Source of the DNA: Clostridia bacterium
GTDB lineage: Bacteria; Bacillota; Clostridia; Oscillospirales; CAG-272
Assembly: GCA_900754175.1 (NCBI GenBank)
Contig: CAAEBS010000035.1
Location: 1 to 12,659 of the forward strand
Reading direction: 5' to 3'
DNA: 12,659 nucleotides
In this document: piece after piece, positions 12,623 to 12,659 of the stretch
Layout: every line of letters begins with the position of its first letter
Position numbering within the stretch: the stretch's first letter is position 1
Notes under the pieces: model-generated
Told to the model about the DNA's origin: nothing
The model's input: the letters and a program-made list of their open reading frames with translations, nothing else
Databases searched by the model: none
Program-made: the position numbers and the translations under genes

Positions 12623-12659
12623 GAAGGGGCGGATTTATGCTATTCCAATGCGGGGACAA

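Overview
The window looks like chromosomal DNA of a Gram-positive, anaerobic-type Clostridia (Firmicutes/Bacillota), probably near Oscillospirales or Ruminococcaceae. The grounds are strong AGGAGG-type ribosome sites, near-consensus TTGACA/TATAAT promoters, a walJ(yycJ)-rlmH pair, intrinsic terminators, short intergenic spaces and moderately high GC. The lineage is an inference from protein flavour; there is no rRNA or other decisive marker.

Left part (1-6119): a minus-strand membrane protein of unknown function (53-880) diverges from a plus-strand run: galactokinase-family kinase, small membrane protein, WalJ-type metallo-beta-lactamase-fold protein, 23S rRNA methyltransferase RlmH, and GMP synthase GuaA. 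Spacings are short or overlapping (19 nt, ATGA overlap, 74-nt overlap, 46 nt), so the run is probably one housekeeping operon from the promoter at 1036-1064. GuaA is the long form with a human-like C-terminal part.

Middle (6120-6837): about 700 bases with no gene of their own, packed with structured repeats. Two copies of a ~200-bp repeat (A on plus, B on minus) face each other and enclose two tandem intrinsic terminators and a second, ~130-bp palindromic repeat. A third copy (C) lies at 12421-12622. In all three, the strong hairpin end sits at or within about 16 nt of the stop codon of the neighbouring gene, always in the same polarity. Copy B overlaps the end of a SAM-dependent methyltransferase gene and appears to have truncated it.

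Right part (6821-12405): a minus-strand Nudix hydrolase-methyltransferase pair diverges from a maltose/galactoside-type O-acetyltransferase. Then come a MATE efflux pump and the nicotinamide riboside transporter PnuC. Each of these two has its own promoter and a structured leader ending in an intrinsic terminator just before the ribosome site, the layout of a riboswitch or attenuator. The MATE leader has features that could fit the guanidine-IV (mepA) class. The pnuC leader shows two mutually exclusive hairpins (antiterminator against terminator) and I cannot assign it to a known class. A PPOX-family flavin protein and a CsoR/FrmR-family repressor follow, and repeat copy C closes the window.

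The best candidates for something undescribed are the pnuC leader RNA, the MATE leader RNA, and the polar 3'-end repeat family.
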